A stretch of 64,000 bases of DNA from Oncomelania hupensis (GCA_036898135.1 CM072514.1:83852622-83916621); one strand, 5' to 3'. Counted from the first letter of the stretch, positions 34,516 to 47,400 are shown. Notes: generated from the letters alone by a model not told the origin. Translations and numbers: made by a program.

Positions 34516-34689
34516 TTTCTTCTTTGAAAGTAAAAATTACTTTTTTGTACCTTCTGTCTTTGGTTATGTTTGTTTTTATTTTTTTTTCCTTCCTTCTTTT
34601 TTTTTTCTCTTCCATTCTTTTGTTCTTACAAATCCGCCATAAGATGATTTAACAAATTATTTGCTTTATTAATCTCTTTTACGGGACTG

Positions 34690-36850
34690 TGGGGCGGCTG
34701 ACGGGTGTTGGACAACCCAGGGTCTCCACAGTCCAAAGCGGATCTGGCATGTGCCTTGCGGAAGAACAGGGGGTCTTGGACAGATGGACAGAGTGCTGCT
34801 CTGACCTTTGCAGCCATGCACCAGGTGGAGACCCATCGGTTCTTGCGTGTCCCGAGAGCAGAGAGGAAGAGGAAATCTTCCTGGTTCTCCGGGAGGAAGT
34901 TGAGGCAGCGGCGCAGTAGCTGAAAAAAGGGAAGTCAGCGGGAGTGGACAACATACCCGCGGAACTGCTACGAGCAGGAGGAGAAGCGATGATTGATGCC
35001 CTCACAATTATTCTGTAACATGATCTGGCGGAGTGGGGAGTGGCCTACACCATGGACCCAGTAGCTTGTCATCACTCTTCCCAAAGGGGGGTAACCTTCG
35101 GGAGTGTGAGGATTGCCGCACCGTCAGCCTCATCGGCCATCCCAGCAAGGTCCTCCTGAGGATGGTACTCAACAGGTTGAGACCCCGTGCTGAACGGATC
35201 ATGGCTGAAGGGCGGGCGGGATTCGGGGCGGGGCGGGGTGCCGCTGGACAGATTTTCGGCCTCAGAATGGTCTGTGAGAGGTGCCTACAGCGCCGGCAGC
35301 ATCTGTATCGTGTGTTCATGGATTTCGGGAGGGCGTTTGGCCGAGTCTGGCATGCGGCTCTGTGGGCGGCAGTGAGGGTGTACAACGTCAGCCCTAGAAT
35401 TATTGAAGTCATCGAAGGCCTGTGTGACAAGGCCACCAGTGCAGTCCTCCATAACAGCGGCATAGGGAACTGGTTCAGAGCAACGGTCGGTGTGCGTCGG
35501 GGATGCCTGCTTCCTCCAACGCTCTTCAACATCTTCCTAGAGCGCATCATGTCAGATGCTCTTGCAGATCACGAAGCCACGGTCAGCGTGGGGGGTAGAG
35601 CAATCTCCGGTCTTCGTTTTGCGGATGACATTGATGGATTGACTGGTGAGGAACAAGAACTTGGGCAGCTGGTGCAGAGGATTGACACCACCTCCAGAGC
35701 TTATGGAATGGAAATAGGTGCAGAAAAGACCAAAATATGGACCAATGGCACCAGTGGCATCAACACGGACATCAAAGTCCAAGGCCAATTCCTCAGCACA
35801 GTGCATAGCTTCAAATATTTAGGAGCCACTGTATCAGACAATGGGTCCCGACAGGAAGTCCTCTCTAGGATCGCACAAACAACTGCTGTCCTGACAAGGA
35901 CGAAGCCCATTTGGAAAGACAGGACCATTAGTCTACATTCCAAAGCAAGACTGCTGCGCTCCCTTGTCATCTCCATCTTCCTATATGCTTGCGAAGCATG
36001 GAACTTCACAGCAGATCTACAACGAAGAATACAAAGCATGGAGATGAGGTGCTACAGTGGGAGGCACTGTGGTCTAATGGTAGTGCTTCGGCTTGCGGAT
36101 CGGAAGGTCCCGGGTTCGAGCCCTGGCCGGGCCATTGTGTTGTGTCCCTGGGAAAGACACTTTACTCCTGTTTTCCTACTCCTTCGGATGAGAGTATAAA
36201 CCGAGGTCTAGTCTGTGTCGCATACATTCCATCATAACGGACTTTAAAGATCCTGAAGCTCATGTCCTAGACGGGTGAGTGCCGGTGACAAGAACACACC
36301 CAGCATGCACCTAGGTCCTTCTCCCCCATCCCTGGCTGCCCAGGATTGTGCTCAGTTGTCCGGGCGTCAGACCATGCGCCAAAGGCTGCGGGTGGGCGTC
36401 TCGGGCGGCTTGAGTTAGATCCTGTATCGGCCAGCGCCTTGAGCAGCTCTTGAGCTGGAAAAGCGCTATATAAGAACGATTAAATAAATACAGAAGACTT
36501 CTGGGCATTTCCTATTTCCAACACATCACCAACGACGAAGTTCGACAGACCATCACACAAGCCATTGGACAACACGATGACCTGCTCACAGTGGTGAAAG
36601 AACGGAAACTCCGATGGTATGGCCACGTCACCAGATCATCAGGCCTTGCAAAGACCATTCTTCAAGGCACAGTGCAAGGAGGTAGAAGAAGAGGGAGACC
36701 GAAAAAGAGGTGGGATGACAACATTCGAGAATGGACTGGTTTGACACTGAGAGAAGCCATCAGGGCTGCTGAGGACAGAGAAAGATGGAGTATGCTGGTT
36801 AAACGATCATCTGTGGTGCCCCTACGACCTCCGGGTTACGGGACAGGATA
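34690..36850 (+). pseudogene. RTE-like LINE reverse transcriptase, frameshifted and interrupted
   Basis: Early fragments read GSWTDGQSAALTF-like and KSAGVDNIPAELLRAGGEA (the N-terminal RT block), with stops and frameshifts near 34920-35050. From 35080 to 36057 one frame carries GGNLRECEDCRTVSLIGHPS, then GFGAGRGAAGQIF, FMDFGRAFGRVW (the usual FDRVW second Asp is Gly here), RFADDIDG and the thumb KYLGATVSDNG. A SINE breaks it after MEMRCY. It resumes at 36494 (RRLLGISYFQHITNDE) and ends KRKLRWYGHVTRSSG, GRRRGRPKKRWDDN, PPGYGTG. It is related to RTE-clade proteins. Confidence 0.82.
36058..36488 (+). mobile_element. tRNA-derived SINE, full-length, inside the RTE-like LINE
   Basis: The head reads TGTGGTCTAATGGTAGTGC (A box) and CCGGGTTCGAGCCCTGG (B box), about 40 bases apart as in a tRNA. 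The 3' end reads GCGCCTTGAGCAGCTCTTGA and GCGCTATATAAG followed by an AT-rich tail. TACAG flanks both ends (36053-36057 and 36489-36493). The uninterrupted minus-strand LINE copy near 62240 shows the empty site CTACAGAAGACTTCTG. Confidence 0.88.
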
Positions 36851-37059
36851 GGGTAGGATAGGATCTCTTTTATTACTTCGGTCCGTTTTACTGTTTTAGT
36901 GCAAATATAGGCTAAGTCAATGAAAATTCAGTAAGTAGTATAAACGATCCGTCTGTCCATATTTTTAGTCCGTTTGTTTTCACTCCTATATACATTCATT
37001 CATTAATCCGCTTTCAATTTTACCTACTAGTTTACACACCTTGTTTGTGTAAAGGCTTT

Positions 37060-37112
37060 GTGTGTGTGTTGGTGTGTGTGTGTGTGTGTGTGTATAAACT
37101 ATATATATATAC
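37060..37112. repeat. (GT)n and (AC)n microsatellites
   Basis: A short GT array is followed by ATATAT and an AC run, giving a weak inverted pair. Confidence 0.85.
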
Positions 37113-38145
37113 ACACACACAAAAGACCAACCCCGCTTTCACGTGACACTGAATACAGAAATGTTTTCCTTTCTCAAATTACTTCTTTCTTTTTATACTT
37201 TAAAAAAATAAAAAAATCAAAGACTACAAACGTATACTGTGAGAGGGTTTTGGCTTTCGGATTACCCCGAAACCAGTTTCAGTTTCTGTTTTGCCCAGTA
37301 CAGAGGCATTGATTCACGACGACCCATCCTTTGACACAAAACTATGCCATTCATCATTCATTGGATGCCTTTTTCTGACAACCCATCACATGCCTCGTCC
37401 CACCTTTCGTCTTCGCCTGTACACGGGAAAAAAAAACAAAAACAAAAAAAACAAAACAGTCATGACGTCACAGCCTACTGTTGTTTTGCTTGTGCAGCAG
37501 CGCATGGGCCCAAAACACTACAGCGGCGAATTCGGCCGAAGGTCAAAATGGTATGAATAGAGCGGATGGCATATTCCATTTTGGCTGCGGCGTTCTATTA
37601 GACCAATCCCTCTACTGCGCATAATTATTTTTAGAACTAGGCGCGTTCGAAAGAGAAAAGTTCCATTCTGGCTACGCTGTTCTATTAAATTAGACGCTGT
37701 GCTGTTCAGTACATTTTCACGATTTTTTAAAAGATAAAATGGACTGATATTCTTTTTATTTAAAATACCATTAGAGTAAAGTTTTAATTAATTAAATTAA
37801 ATGGTTTGCATGTGAATGAAGTGTGAATAAAAAATGAATTAAATGAATAGACCCAACTAAATTAAAATGAATAAAATAAGTTTATTCATTTTCTTCTTTG
37901 TCTTTATTTTTTCTAGCTTTTGTTCTTTGTTGCTTTGGATTGTTGTGTTTTTCCTTTGTCAACATATTTCTCGACCCTCTTAGAAGGATTGTTGTTGTCG
38001 TTGTCGTCGTCCTCGTTGTTGTTGTCAATGTTTAACTTAGTTCAAAATGTATCTCACAGATCCCTCGACCACTGAAGACGCACCCAAAGTAGAAGCAGCT
38101 GTTTGGTCTGGATGTCTAACAAATAAAACTGAGACATGCTTAAAG
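37113..38145. other. No gene recognised
   Basis: AT-rich with TGTTGT/TCGTCG low complexity near 37985-38030. Two related blocks (CATTTTGGCTGCGGCGTTCT at about 37580 and CATTCTGGCTACGCTGTTCT at about 37665) suggest an old short duplication. Confidence 0.45.
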
Positions 38146-38214
38146 AAACAACAACAACAACGACAACAACAACAACAACAACAACAACAACCACAACAAC
38201 AACCACAACAACAT
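38146..38214. repeat. (CAA)n microsatellite
   Basis: About 20 units with CGA and CCA variants. Confidence 0.94.
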
Positions 38215-38356
38215 AATGCACACTATAGGAGAGCGGCACTCTGTGAAAGCTGTGGTTTTGAATGGAGGTGTACTGCAGCAGACAATGTTCAACTTGACGC
38301 TACAGGTGCTCTGTCCTAACCCTTATTTAAAGATTGGGATCTGTAGCGTAACATTT

Positions 38357-38980
38357 TGTTACACTCGGTTTTTTTTTGTGTGTTTTTTTATCAGTAGTTG
38401 ATTCAGCCCCGATTCTTGAATCCTGATAAGTATAACTCAGATTCGTTTATCTACGCAACCTGTTCACTCAGCAACAGGGCAGGAGTCGTCGTATGAAGTT
38501 TCCCAACTTTATTCAGCGAACATCAACAACTGCATACAATCGCTTTTTCCCACTTTTTTTTCTTTTTTTCTACTTTCAACTCTCTTTTTTGAAACAGTGC
38601 GGCACATACATGTATATAGTCTACCTATACTCCAAAAAAAATTTAGAACACTCCAGCGTGACGCACCACAACCAATCAAAGCAAACTTCGCCATCACTGT
38701 CCTACGTCATACAACTTTCTTCATCATAAAAGAACCTCTCAGCTTCTATTGGATCTATCTAGAGATCCTTCGATCGATGGTAAACAACCAACTCTACAAA
38801 ATTCTCAAATAACATCGACCAACTGAAATTATCAACGTTATACCAAGCTTCTTCTAACAACAATGTAAAATCAAATCAAAGGTAAATACACTCTATTATT
38901 TGCATGCTTAGCACAAAAAACAACAACAAAACAAACAAACAAAACCCGATCGGATCTATCGTGCGCGTTTTAACGTAACA
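38357..38980. mobile_element. Solo LTR, TGTTAC family, copy 1
   Basis: 624 bp, starts TGTTACACTCGG and ends AACGTAACA, with inverted TGTTAC/GTAACA ends. Perfect 5-bp CATTT duplications flank it (38352-38356 and 38981-38985). Copies 2 and 3 lie at 51768-52340 and 52947-53544. No internal region is present. Confidence 0.9.
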
Positions 38981-39074
38981 CATTTAAACACCAGTGGTTC
39001 CTCGCTCACACCTTTTTTTTTTTTAAAAAAGTGTCTAATTTAGACGGTTTGTTAATTGTCCGAAACAATCTTAA

Positions 39075-39078
39075 CACC

Positions 39079-39117
<39 letters not shown>

Positions 39118-39140
39118 AACAACAGCAACAACAAAACAGC
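39075..39140. repeat. (CAA)n microsatellite
   Basis: About 20 units with CAG and TAA variants. Confidence 0.93.
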
Positions 39141-39224
39141 AACATCAACTTAACAATGCATTTTCAGCATTTCATAAAACTCATTTTAGATGTTGACAGA
39201 TCAAAATACACACACAACGACTAC

Positions 39225-39545
39225 TTGTACTACCTTTTGACATAGCCAACGCAAAGATACTTACTACCTTTTGACATTACCAGCACAAAGGTACTATCTA
39301 CCATTTGAAATAGCCAGCGCAAAGATACTTACTACCATTTGACATAGCTAGAGCAATGATACAAACTACCATTTGATCCTATCCTATCCTATCCCGTAAC
39401 TCTAAAGTCGTTGGGGCACCACAGATGATCGTTTAACCAGCGTACTCCATCTTTCTCTGTCCATTTGACATAGCCAACGCAAAAATACTAAATAACCTTT
39501 GATTTTGCCAGCACAAAAGGTACTAACTACCATCTGACATTGCAA
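39225..39545. repeat. ~40-bp minisatellite, TACCATTTGACATAGCCA-type unit
   Basis: About six degenerate units of TACYATTTGACATAGCCAGC followed by GCAAAGATACTTAC. The array is interrupted by a short LINE 3' end at 39377-39460. Confidence 0.85.
39377..39460 (-). mobile_element. RTE-like LINE, 84-bp 3' stub
   Basis: On the minus strand it carries the last codons of the LINE and a GGATAGGATAGGA tail. It is flanked by CCATTTGA on both sides (39369-39376 and 39461-39468), although the unit itself recurs in the surrounding minisatellite. Confidence 0.85.
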
Positions 39546-40120
39546 GGTTAAACTGTTCACGTCAAAGGTCACAGTCAATAGTGTGTTTTGGTAAACAGTG
39601 AAAGGGAAGTAAGCCTGTGTAGGTGACGATACGTGCTCTCAAACGCATCTCGCCATTCCGGTTTGGGGCGTCCATATACCGGTACAAAAAGCACTACCGC
39701 ATTTTTCCCTTTTAGTCGGGCGCAGTAAACAGTTTATTACGACAGACGTACTGCTTCCTGGTTTGTGAGACTGACAATTAGTCAAATGGTAGTTAGTTGG
39801 TCACTGCACGTGGGTGTGAGCGTAGCTGACCTGAATAATGTAGGCCTAATTATGTCAGTCAAATTAGGATGGACTGAACTTCACCATGGCCTTTAGTATT
39901 GTCCGTAACTGATCCCGGACGAGTTCGCTGTTTGTATATTATTCATATCTTTTCCTACCAACAACTTCCCTCTCCCCACCCCACCCCTCCTCGCCCTCCT
40001 CCACCCCAACAACCCCACCACCCTCCTCTGCGATAAAATTTCCCGGCGTCCCCTCTTCCCCAACCATCACCCTCACCCTTCACACTCCCCTTTCCACCTC
40101 CCACGACATTTACTTATTGA
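39546..40120. other. No feature recognised
   Basis: Includes a C-rich low-complexity stretch at 39960-40100. Confidence 0.45.
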
Positions 40121-40147
40121 TCTCTTGGTTATACCTAGATCTGAGGG

Positions 40148-40148
40148 T

Positions 40149-40182
<34 letters not shown>

Positions 40183-40188
40183 CTGATA

Positions 40189-40268
<80 letters not shown>
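40148..40268. repeat. (GAT)n microsatellite
   Basis: About 39 units with one GACTGATAAT interruption. The same interruption occurs in the array at 40842-40963. Confidence 0.97.
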
Positions 40269-40274
40269 ATTACA

Positions 40275-40841
40275 TTACATGCTTATTGCTTTAGGTCCAG
40301 CGGACTCTTCCGAGCCAAATCAGGACCGGACAACCCTTGATCCGCATAAAAGATCTGCTGAAACAACCCTAGAGGTAAAACTGAAAGCTTTCCACCAGCC
40401 AGTCACTTTACAATAAAGACATCTCACGCAGGGGACGCTGAGGCTGTACTCTAATTTATCGAACCCCCGTTTACAAAAACACAATAGAATACAAACATCA
40501 TTATAAATTATCAACAAAACATATACATATAAAATGCCTACATTGCTAAATAATAACATCATAGGAAGCCCTAGTGACCACCTGGCAGAAAGCGTCCAAT
40601 ATTCCCAAGCTGATCCAACAGACCTCATACACAAATAAGGAGTCTTGTCCCGGAAGAGTTTTCAAGAAAAAAGGTAGGGGACCGGTCTAGCGAAGAAGAA
40701 GATAGTATAGCAGATTGATAGAACAGAGCAGGAATGAGAAAGAGCAAATGAGAAAGACAGCGACAGCGGGAATTTAAAGCACTAAATTTCCAGAAAGTGG
40801 GGATACTATTCATACTGAACCCCCCGGCACCCCAACGGGGG
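40275..40841 (-). mobile_element. ~640-bp retroposon family, 5'-truncated copy
   Basis: On the plus strand it starts GCTTATTGCTTTAGGTCC with a reversed (TAATG)n tail before it (CATTACATTACAT), and ends at CCGGCACCCCAACGGGGG. It is flanked on both sides by GAT arrays. Confidence 0.85.
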
Positions 40842-40842
40842 A

Positions 40843-40883
<41 letters not shown>

Positions 40884-40889
40884 CTGATA

Positions 40890-40963
<74 letters not shown>
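40842..40963. repeat. (GAT)n microsatellite
   Basis: About 40 units with a GACTGATAAT interruption identical to that in 40148-40268. Confidence 0.97.
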
Positions 40964-40968
<5 letters not shown>

Positions 40969-41105
40969 TTTTCGAAACGCCTAATCTTGACAGCTCTAAG
41001 CGCGTTCAAAAACTATACAATAACACAAACAAAGCATTGTAACAAAGACAATAATAAAGATTCAAGCAGATTTTTAAAAATAACAACCAGGGTATATGTG
41101 GATCT

Positions 41106-41110
<5 letters not shown>

Positions 41111-41172
<62 letters not shown>

Positions 41173-41176
41173 GTGT

Positions 41177-41217
<41 letters not shown>

Positions 41218-41255
41218 AAGAAAGACAGACAGACACAGGGACAGACTGGCAGACA
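41111..41255. repeat. (GT)n-(GA)n-(GACA)n microsatellite
   Basis: A GT array (about 41111-41192) with one TTG interruption, then GAGAGA and GACAGACA runs. Confidence 0.95.
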
Positions 41256-41280
41256 GACTGACAGACCTATTTAAGTATGA

Positions 41281-41281
41281 A

Positions 41282-41360
<79 letters not shown>
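41281..41360. repeat. (AAT)n microsatellite
   Basis: About 27 units, next to the 3' end of the SINE that follows on the minus strand. Confidence 0.97.
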
Positions 41361-41361
<1 letters not shown>

Positions 41362-41745
41362 AAGATGCTATATACGCGCCTTTCCCCAAATCAGTCAGGC
41401 TCAAAGCGCGGCGATCTATACCAACATACACACTCACTTGTCTCATCCACCCTCACAGACACCAAACATACATCCATCACACAAATGGTGTAAAGGCAGG
41501 GAGATCCCTATTAGAAGACGGAAAGAAAATCGAATTTTTATTTTTGAAATTTGTAGACTATATTGATTGCGTCCTGTACCATTATTGAAGGGGAGGGAGG
41601 AAACCGGAGTGCCCGGAGAAAACCCTCGGTGACCTCAATAGTCTCGTACCTAAGTCACAAACATTCGCCCCTTGCTGGAATCGAACCCGCGACCTTCGGC
41701 ATAGGAAACCGGCGACTAATCCACTGCGCCACGAGGCCACATAGG
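41361..41745 (-). mobile_element. tRNA-derived SINE, second type
   Basis: On the minus strand: GTGGCCTCGTGGCGCAGTGG (A box), then GGTCGCGGGTTCGATTCC (B box), at tRNA-like spacing. A body of about 300 bp includes GGTTTTCTCCGGGCACTCCG. It ends near GGCGCGTATATAGCATCTTG, followed by (ATT)n on that strand, a common SINE/LINE tail. Confidence 0.75.
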
Positions 41746-42450
41746 TTATATACGGCCTCTTTCGTTCGTGGGTAAAGCGGCAGGGATAGGAGGTGAGTGA
41801 GATCGAGAGGAGGAGGAGGGCGAGAGGGAGTGCGGTGTGGGTGGGTTGCTATGGTGGGGGTCTATAGAGAGCTTTGTAACCATTTTCTCACATCCAAGTC
41901 AGTGATAACCTACAAAAAAAACCACGTCTATTGATCTACTAAAGGTCGACCCCAGTAAACAATGAATCGTTTGAACAATGCTATTGGACGCTGTCTAACG
42001 TTTACAAAACATAATTCGATTTCGATTTCCGTCTTCTCAAAAGCGACTTGTACTACATGTTGGAGTGATGAATAATTATTTTATGTAGTTGTTGTTGTGT
42101 GTAGGAGTGCCTGTACCATGTGAGCCGGTATATTGGTTACAGATCGCCGCGCTTTGAGTCTGATTTATGAATAAGGCGCGAATAGCATCCAATAATAATA
42201 GTATTATTATGATTAAACACGGATTATTCATGAAAGAGGACTTCAGTTTCTAATGCTGATGAATACAGTGACAGGAGTTTATAACCGCCAATGATGACCT
42301 CCATCACGTCATGATTGTGTTTGCTTGATTGAATCATTCATTCCTTAATTCGATGGGTTGATTGGATTCTTACATACATGCAGCGCGATCAGACAGCTGT
42401 ATACAAGCATTCATCATTGTCATCATCATGATCAGATCATGAGCATGCAT
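41746..42450. other. No feature recognised
   Basis: Unassigned AT-rich sequence. Confidence 0.4.
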
Positions 42451-42454
42451 GATA

Positions 42455-42487
42455 TTCTTCTTCTTCTACTTCTTCTTCTTCTTCTCC

Positions 42488-42582
<95 letters not shown>

Positions 42583-42623
42583 TACCGTCTTTTGTTTCTT
42601 CTTCTTTTCTCATTTTCCTCCTT

Positions 42624-42694
<71 letters not shown>

Positions 42695-42695
42695 C
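42455..42695. repeat. (TTC)n and two (CAT)n microsatellites
   Basis: TTC-rich start, CAT arrays at 42490-42583 and 42625-42693. All frames are homopolymeric (His, Ile, Ser, Met, Asp) and were not called. Confidence 0.97.
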
Positions 42696-42759
42696 ATGTT
42701 CTCGTTCTTCATGTTCTTCTTTCTGTCCCTCTTTTTTCTTTCTTTTTTTTTTAGGGGGG

Positions 42760-44325
42760 TGTCACGTGGGGTTTATGGGCTCTGCACAATGGAATTATGG
42801 ACCCTCACGTTTATTCGGTGGGAACTGCTAGTAAGTCACCCTATGAATTACTTTAATAAATTTATTTGTTTAGCTCGTTCTGTGTTAAGGTTGGGGTACA
42901 GAAATAGATAGAAAAATGGTAAAAGATTACTGTCACACTAGCTTTCACACGGCTATGAATCATATGTAGTCCAGCCACTTGATAACAGTTAAAATCACAC
43001 ATTTATTTCTTCTACTCTATACAAGATTCTCTAAGTACTAATCTAACTTAAAAAGTCTCAGTCACTGCTAATAGTTCGATCGCTGATAGTCTAGGCAGCT
43101 GTTTTTCTTCCTCGGGCACTTGCTATAATATTTCATGTAGATTTGGACTACTGTGGTCCGTTTTACAGTTTCTGAAGAGTTGGACTACTGTGGTCCTGCT
43201 ATGATCAGTTTAAGTTCACCTTCGCCTTATGCACTTAACTTTCTGATGGTGCGGTCGAAGTCCTTCTGTGAGGTAGCTTCTGGTCCACCTTTGTCGTTGT
43301 GTAGTTGGGTTCCCTTGCCACGCTGTGGGGTCTGACAGGGTGTTTCGTCGGGTAGCTCCTTCCGTCTTGTGCGGTAGAGTCTCCTCGACCAACTAGTCGT
43401 TTCTGTGGAGTGGGGTGCACAGGATAGCTCGGGATAGCTCGGGATAGCTCGCCTGCTCGTCTGGAATATAAGAGACGAAATTCTGCACAACCCTGAATAA
43501 TCGGTTTGTGCAGAGCGTCTCACTGAAAGCCAAGTAGCCCTCAGTGATAGCTCCACATCTCTATACATAAGCGACGAACATTCTGCTACTTCCGGGTTCC
43601 ACTGGAATCTCACTCTAAATTCCTATACATACATAAATATAAATCGTGGCTAACTATACACATCCAGAATTAATAATATTATAAACATTCACGGGTACAG
43701 CCACTGGTCTGCAAACATATATATAAGTTAAACAACAGTGGTTCCGTACGGGATACAACATGGCGGCGCAACCGGTCGTGTTTCACCTCGTGGTCGGCTC
43801 TTTCACGTGGTACGGCAAATTCGGATTAACAATTCACATTTATGCATAGCAAATTCTTCAAACATAATTTCAACAATAATATAAATATATCACGATGAAA
43901 CAGAAGGGTGTTCATTTACCTGTTTGACAAGTTCAGGCCCGTGGTGGCTTGATAGAATTCTAAGATTCTAACGTCCTGCTTCCTGGTCTATGAGTGAAGA
44001 GATTTCTCTGTCAGCTTTCTAGCTGTTAACACTTCGGTGTATTCCTCCCAACTGACCAAAGATAAGCTAGGTTTGGACCCAGTCAAACTGGCTCGAACCG
44101 CTTTGCGTAAGCTCCCATTGGTTAAAATGTTTACGACTCTCGTAATTACGATGATGTCATGGCCTCAGCCAGCGTCAACTATCACTGTGTGTATGATCGG
44201 CAGTATGCTACCGCTACGCTTGATTACTTTCATCGTCTGCTCCTAACTTTGAAATTCTAATATTATATATACTAACCAAGCTAAATATTAAAATAAGCAG
44301 AGTTAATACTAGCCAGTTCGTGACA
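42760..44325 (-). repeat. 3' LTR of element B
   Basis: 1566 bp with TG...CA ends. Related to, but distinct from, the solo LTR at 17571-19023. Confidence 0.94.
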
Positions 44326-44478
44326 GGCTCCCTCAACTGAAAAAAGGCGATGACTACTGGATTCGACCTTTTTCTACTACAGTGCCTAGTTTAACGCTGC
44401 ACTATCCTAGGGTCCTATTTACAAACTAAGTAAGTTGCTCTACCTGAGCTGCAATGCTGTGCCAGGTAGCTATGGACA

Positions 44479-47400
44479 CTAGTGACAGGGTATTACTGGG
44501 CGGGGACGAATTCTGGTGCTGTGGCCCTTAGTTGTGTTGGGTGGGCGACAGCTGCTGTGTCCTCCACGAGATGGCGACTGAGGTAGTCGGCTCCGTGGTT
44601 CTCTTTGCCGGGGATGTACTCGATTTGGAATGAGTATGCCTGAAGGGTGAGTGCCCATCGCATCAGGCGAGAGTTCAAAGACTTGGAGGCTGCCAGGAAC
44701 GATAGTGGTTGATGGTCCACCTGAACTGTGAAGTGGGTCCCATACAGGTAGAGTTGAAACTTCTGTATGGCCCAGACTAGTCCAAGGCATTCTTTCTCCG
44801 ACGTGGCGTAGTGGGTCTCGGCGGGTCTCAATTTTCTGCTGGCGTAGGCGACAGGGAATAGCGTCTCTGCATTCTTGGGGTCGCGCTGTAGCAGTACTGC
44901 TCCGAGGCCTAAGTCGCTTGCGTCGGTGCGAAGAACGAATGGCTGAGTCAAATCGGGTAGGTGGAGTACTGGCGCCGATGTCATTCTGTCCTTGAGTGTT
45001 TGGAATGCTGTCTCGCATTCCGCTGTCCAAACTACTTTGTCCGGGGCGATTTTCCGGGTTCCATTTGTCAGTGGTACGGCGATGCTGTTGTAGTTGTGGA
45101 TGAGCTTCTTCCGCGATGGCGATAGCCATCCATGTGTGTGGGCCGGGGGTCGCTGGTCGGTCCGTGTATTTCTTGAGGAGATTGATGTGGTGGTATCGGG
45201 CTCTCCCGTTCACCTCTACTTGGTAGACTGTCTTGGATTTCTTGGCAGTCACCCGGTACGGTCCTCTCCAAGCGATGTCCAGCTTGTTGGTTCCACTTGG
45301 AAGTAAGAGTAGCACTTGATCGCCGACTTGCAGTTCTCTGTCCTTCGCGTGGCGGTTGTAGTACTTCGCCTGACGGGCTCTTGCCTTCTTCAGTGCTTCA
45401 CCAGCTTTCTTCCACGTTGCTTTGAGGGTTTCCTGCAGGTCTGCGACGTACTTGGTGGCACCTCTTGGTGTGTCGTCTATCTTGGCCTCCGTCCAACTTC
45501 TGCGTAGGGCTTCTAGCGGTCCTGCTAGAGGTCTGCCGAATAGCAATGTTGACGGGGTGTAGCCTGTGGCTGCATGGGGCGTTTCTCGGTATGCGAACAG
45601 TGCCGCATTCACGTAGGTGTCCCACGCTTCTGGATTGTCGTCGGCGACTTTCCTGAGTATGGTGAGAAGGGTTCCATTCAGTCTTTCTACTTGTCCGTTG
45701 CTGGCGGGGTGGTATGGTGGTGTGCGAATGTGATGAACTTGTATCAACTCGAACACGTCTTGCATCAGGCGGCCGGTGAACTGAGATCCGTTGTCCGTTC
45801 TAATGCTGTCCGGGAATCCGACTCTGGTAAAGATGGCGATGAGTGCATCTGCAATCTTCTTGGTGTCGATCGCTGGCAACGGGACTGCTTCGCACCACAT
45901 CGTACATGCGTCGACGAGTGTGAGTAGAAATCTGTTCCGCTTCTTGGTCATGGGCAGTGGTCCTACTATGTCTACTGAGACTTGCTGGAATGGCACGCCG
46001 ACTACTACCGATGGTCCTAAGGTAACTGGTACGGTGTGATGTCGCGGGGAATATCGTTGACATTGGTGGCAAGATTTCACGTAGCGCTTGACATCCTCCG
46101 TGATTCCTGGCCAATAGTAGTGTGCGCTGATTCTCTGCACTGTGGCTCCAATTCCCATGTGTCCGCTGAGTGGCATGCTGTGGCCTAGTTCTAGTACTTG
46201 AGCTCGAAGGGTGGCTGGTAGTACTAGTTGGGTGTGATCTCCATCTCCTTGTCGATGTAGAACTCCCTCTTCCATGTAGAAGTCTCCCTTGTGCGGGGGT
46301 GTGTGCGCCTTGGGTAGCTTCTGGAAGCACTTCGCTATCGAGGTGTCTTCTTTCTGTGCTGTTTTGATCTCTTCGAGTCCTGGATTCGGAGCGAACTCGG
46401 GCTGGGGTGGTTGGGTTTTAGCTTGGGCCCTGGTTTGCACTGCAGCTATCTCTACAGTTTTAGGGGGCGTGCCTAAGAACACATACCTACAACCTAGCAC
46501 TAGATCATACAGGGGTTTCTGTAAAACAGCTGCTTGGATTCGTCCTGTGACGTACCTACTCTCTACTTCTATCCAAGCTATTGGGCAAGTAGTCGTCGGT
46601 TTCGTCAAGTCTGCTCCTTGTAAGTCGACTGTCTTGTCTGTCAAGTCCGCGCGCGATACAAGAGATTCGCTAACTATCGCGTCGTATGATAGACCTGTGT
46701 CATACAGACAGCTCGCTTCTTTTCCGTTGACCTTGACCGTGTCGGTCACCGATGGGTGATCTCCGATAGTGTGTGGCTTGTTACCGCTGCTTTGAGTTAG
46801 AACTCTGTGCGCTGGCCGGCTTTCGCGCTCTTCCCTACGTTGTGCGGCCAACTTGAAACATTCTGCGGTGGAGTGATTGTTTCTGTTGCAGAACGAACAA
46901 TACCGTCTCTGTTCTGCGGGACCTCTTTTCCCGAATTCCGTGTTGGGTCCTTTATTTTGCCCAGGTCTGGGATTATTCGGCTTATTCGCGGTGCGCTCTT
47001 CCCGGTTAGGGCTTCGTTTCTGTGCCTCTTTCCCGTTAGGCTTTAGGTCTCGCCTGAAGCTCTTGGCTTCTCCGTGTGCGGCCACGTACCTATCTGCGAC
47101 CTTGACCAGATCTTCCAGTCTTTCCGCGCCCTGTTCTACTGAGAATGTTCTCAGCTCGGGGGTCATGGTTTCCCGTAGCTGTTCCCATACTAACAGTTCT
47201 GTCAGTCCATCATACGTCTTAGCCGTGGCTGACTGGCTAATCCACTTATCCAGCGTTGTGGACAACCGATCCGCGAACTGCGCATAGCTCTCTCCTTTCC
47301 CTCTCCGATTGGTGCGGAATTTTTGCCGGTAGCATTCTCCTGTTAGTTCGAATCCCGTTAGGAGTGCCTCTTTTACTTTGTGATAGTCCGTCACTCTGTC

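Larger units (their letters stand above)
34685..36860 (+). mobile_element. RTE-like LINE, longest copy in the window, split by a tRNA SINE
   Basis: RT-coding segments run from about 34690 through FADDI (35618) to the typical C-terminus, and the copy ends with a GGATAGGGTAGGATAGGAT tail. A SINE is inserted at 36058-36488 with TACAG duplications. The 3' end of this family recurs at 21180, 22080, 39377, 59795 and 61851. The 5' boundary is uncertain. Confidence 0.85.

Noticed and set aside
35008..35550. 180-codon minus-strand frame
   Set aside because: Antisense shadow of the RTE-like LINE RT.
42358..42831. Frames of His, Ser, Ile, Asp or Met runs
   Set aside because: All come from CAT/GAT arrays; the same holds at 22307-22692, 40125-40416, 40625-41009 and 51204-51659.
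44479..45110. C-terminal ~200 residues of the 1188-codon element B frame as a new domain
   Set aside because: It is the RNase H region read in the wrong phase; the correct phase gives a standard RNase H.
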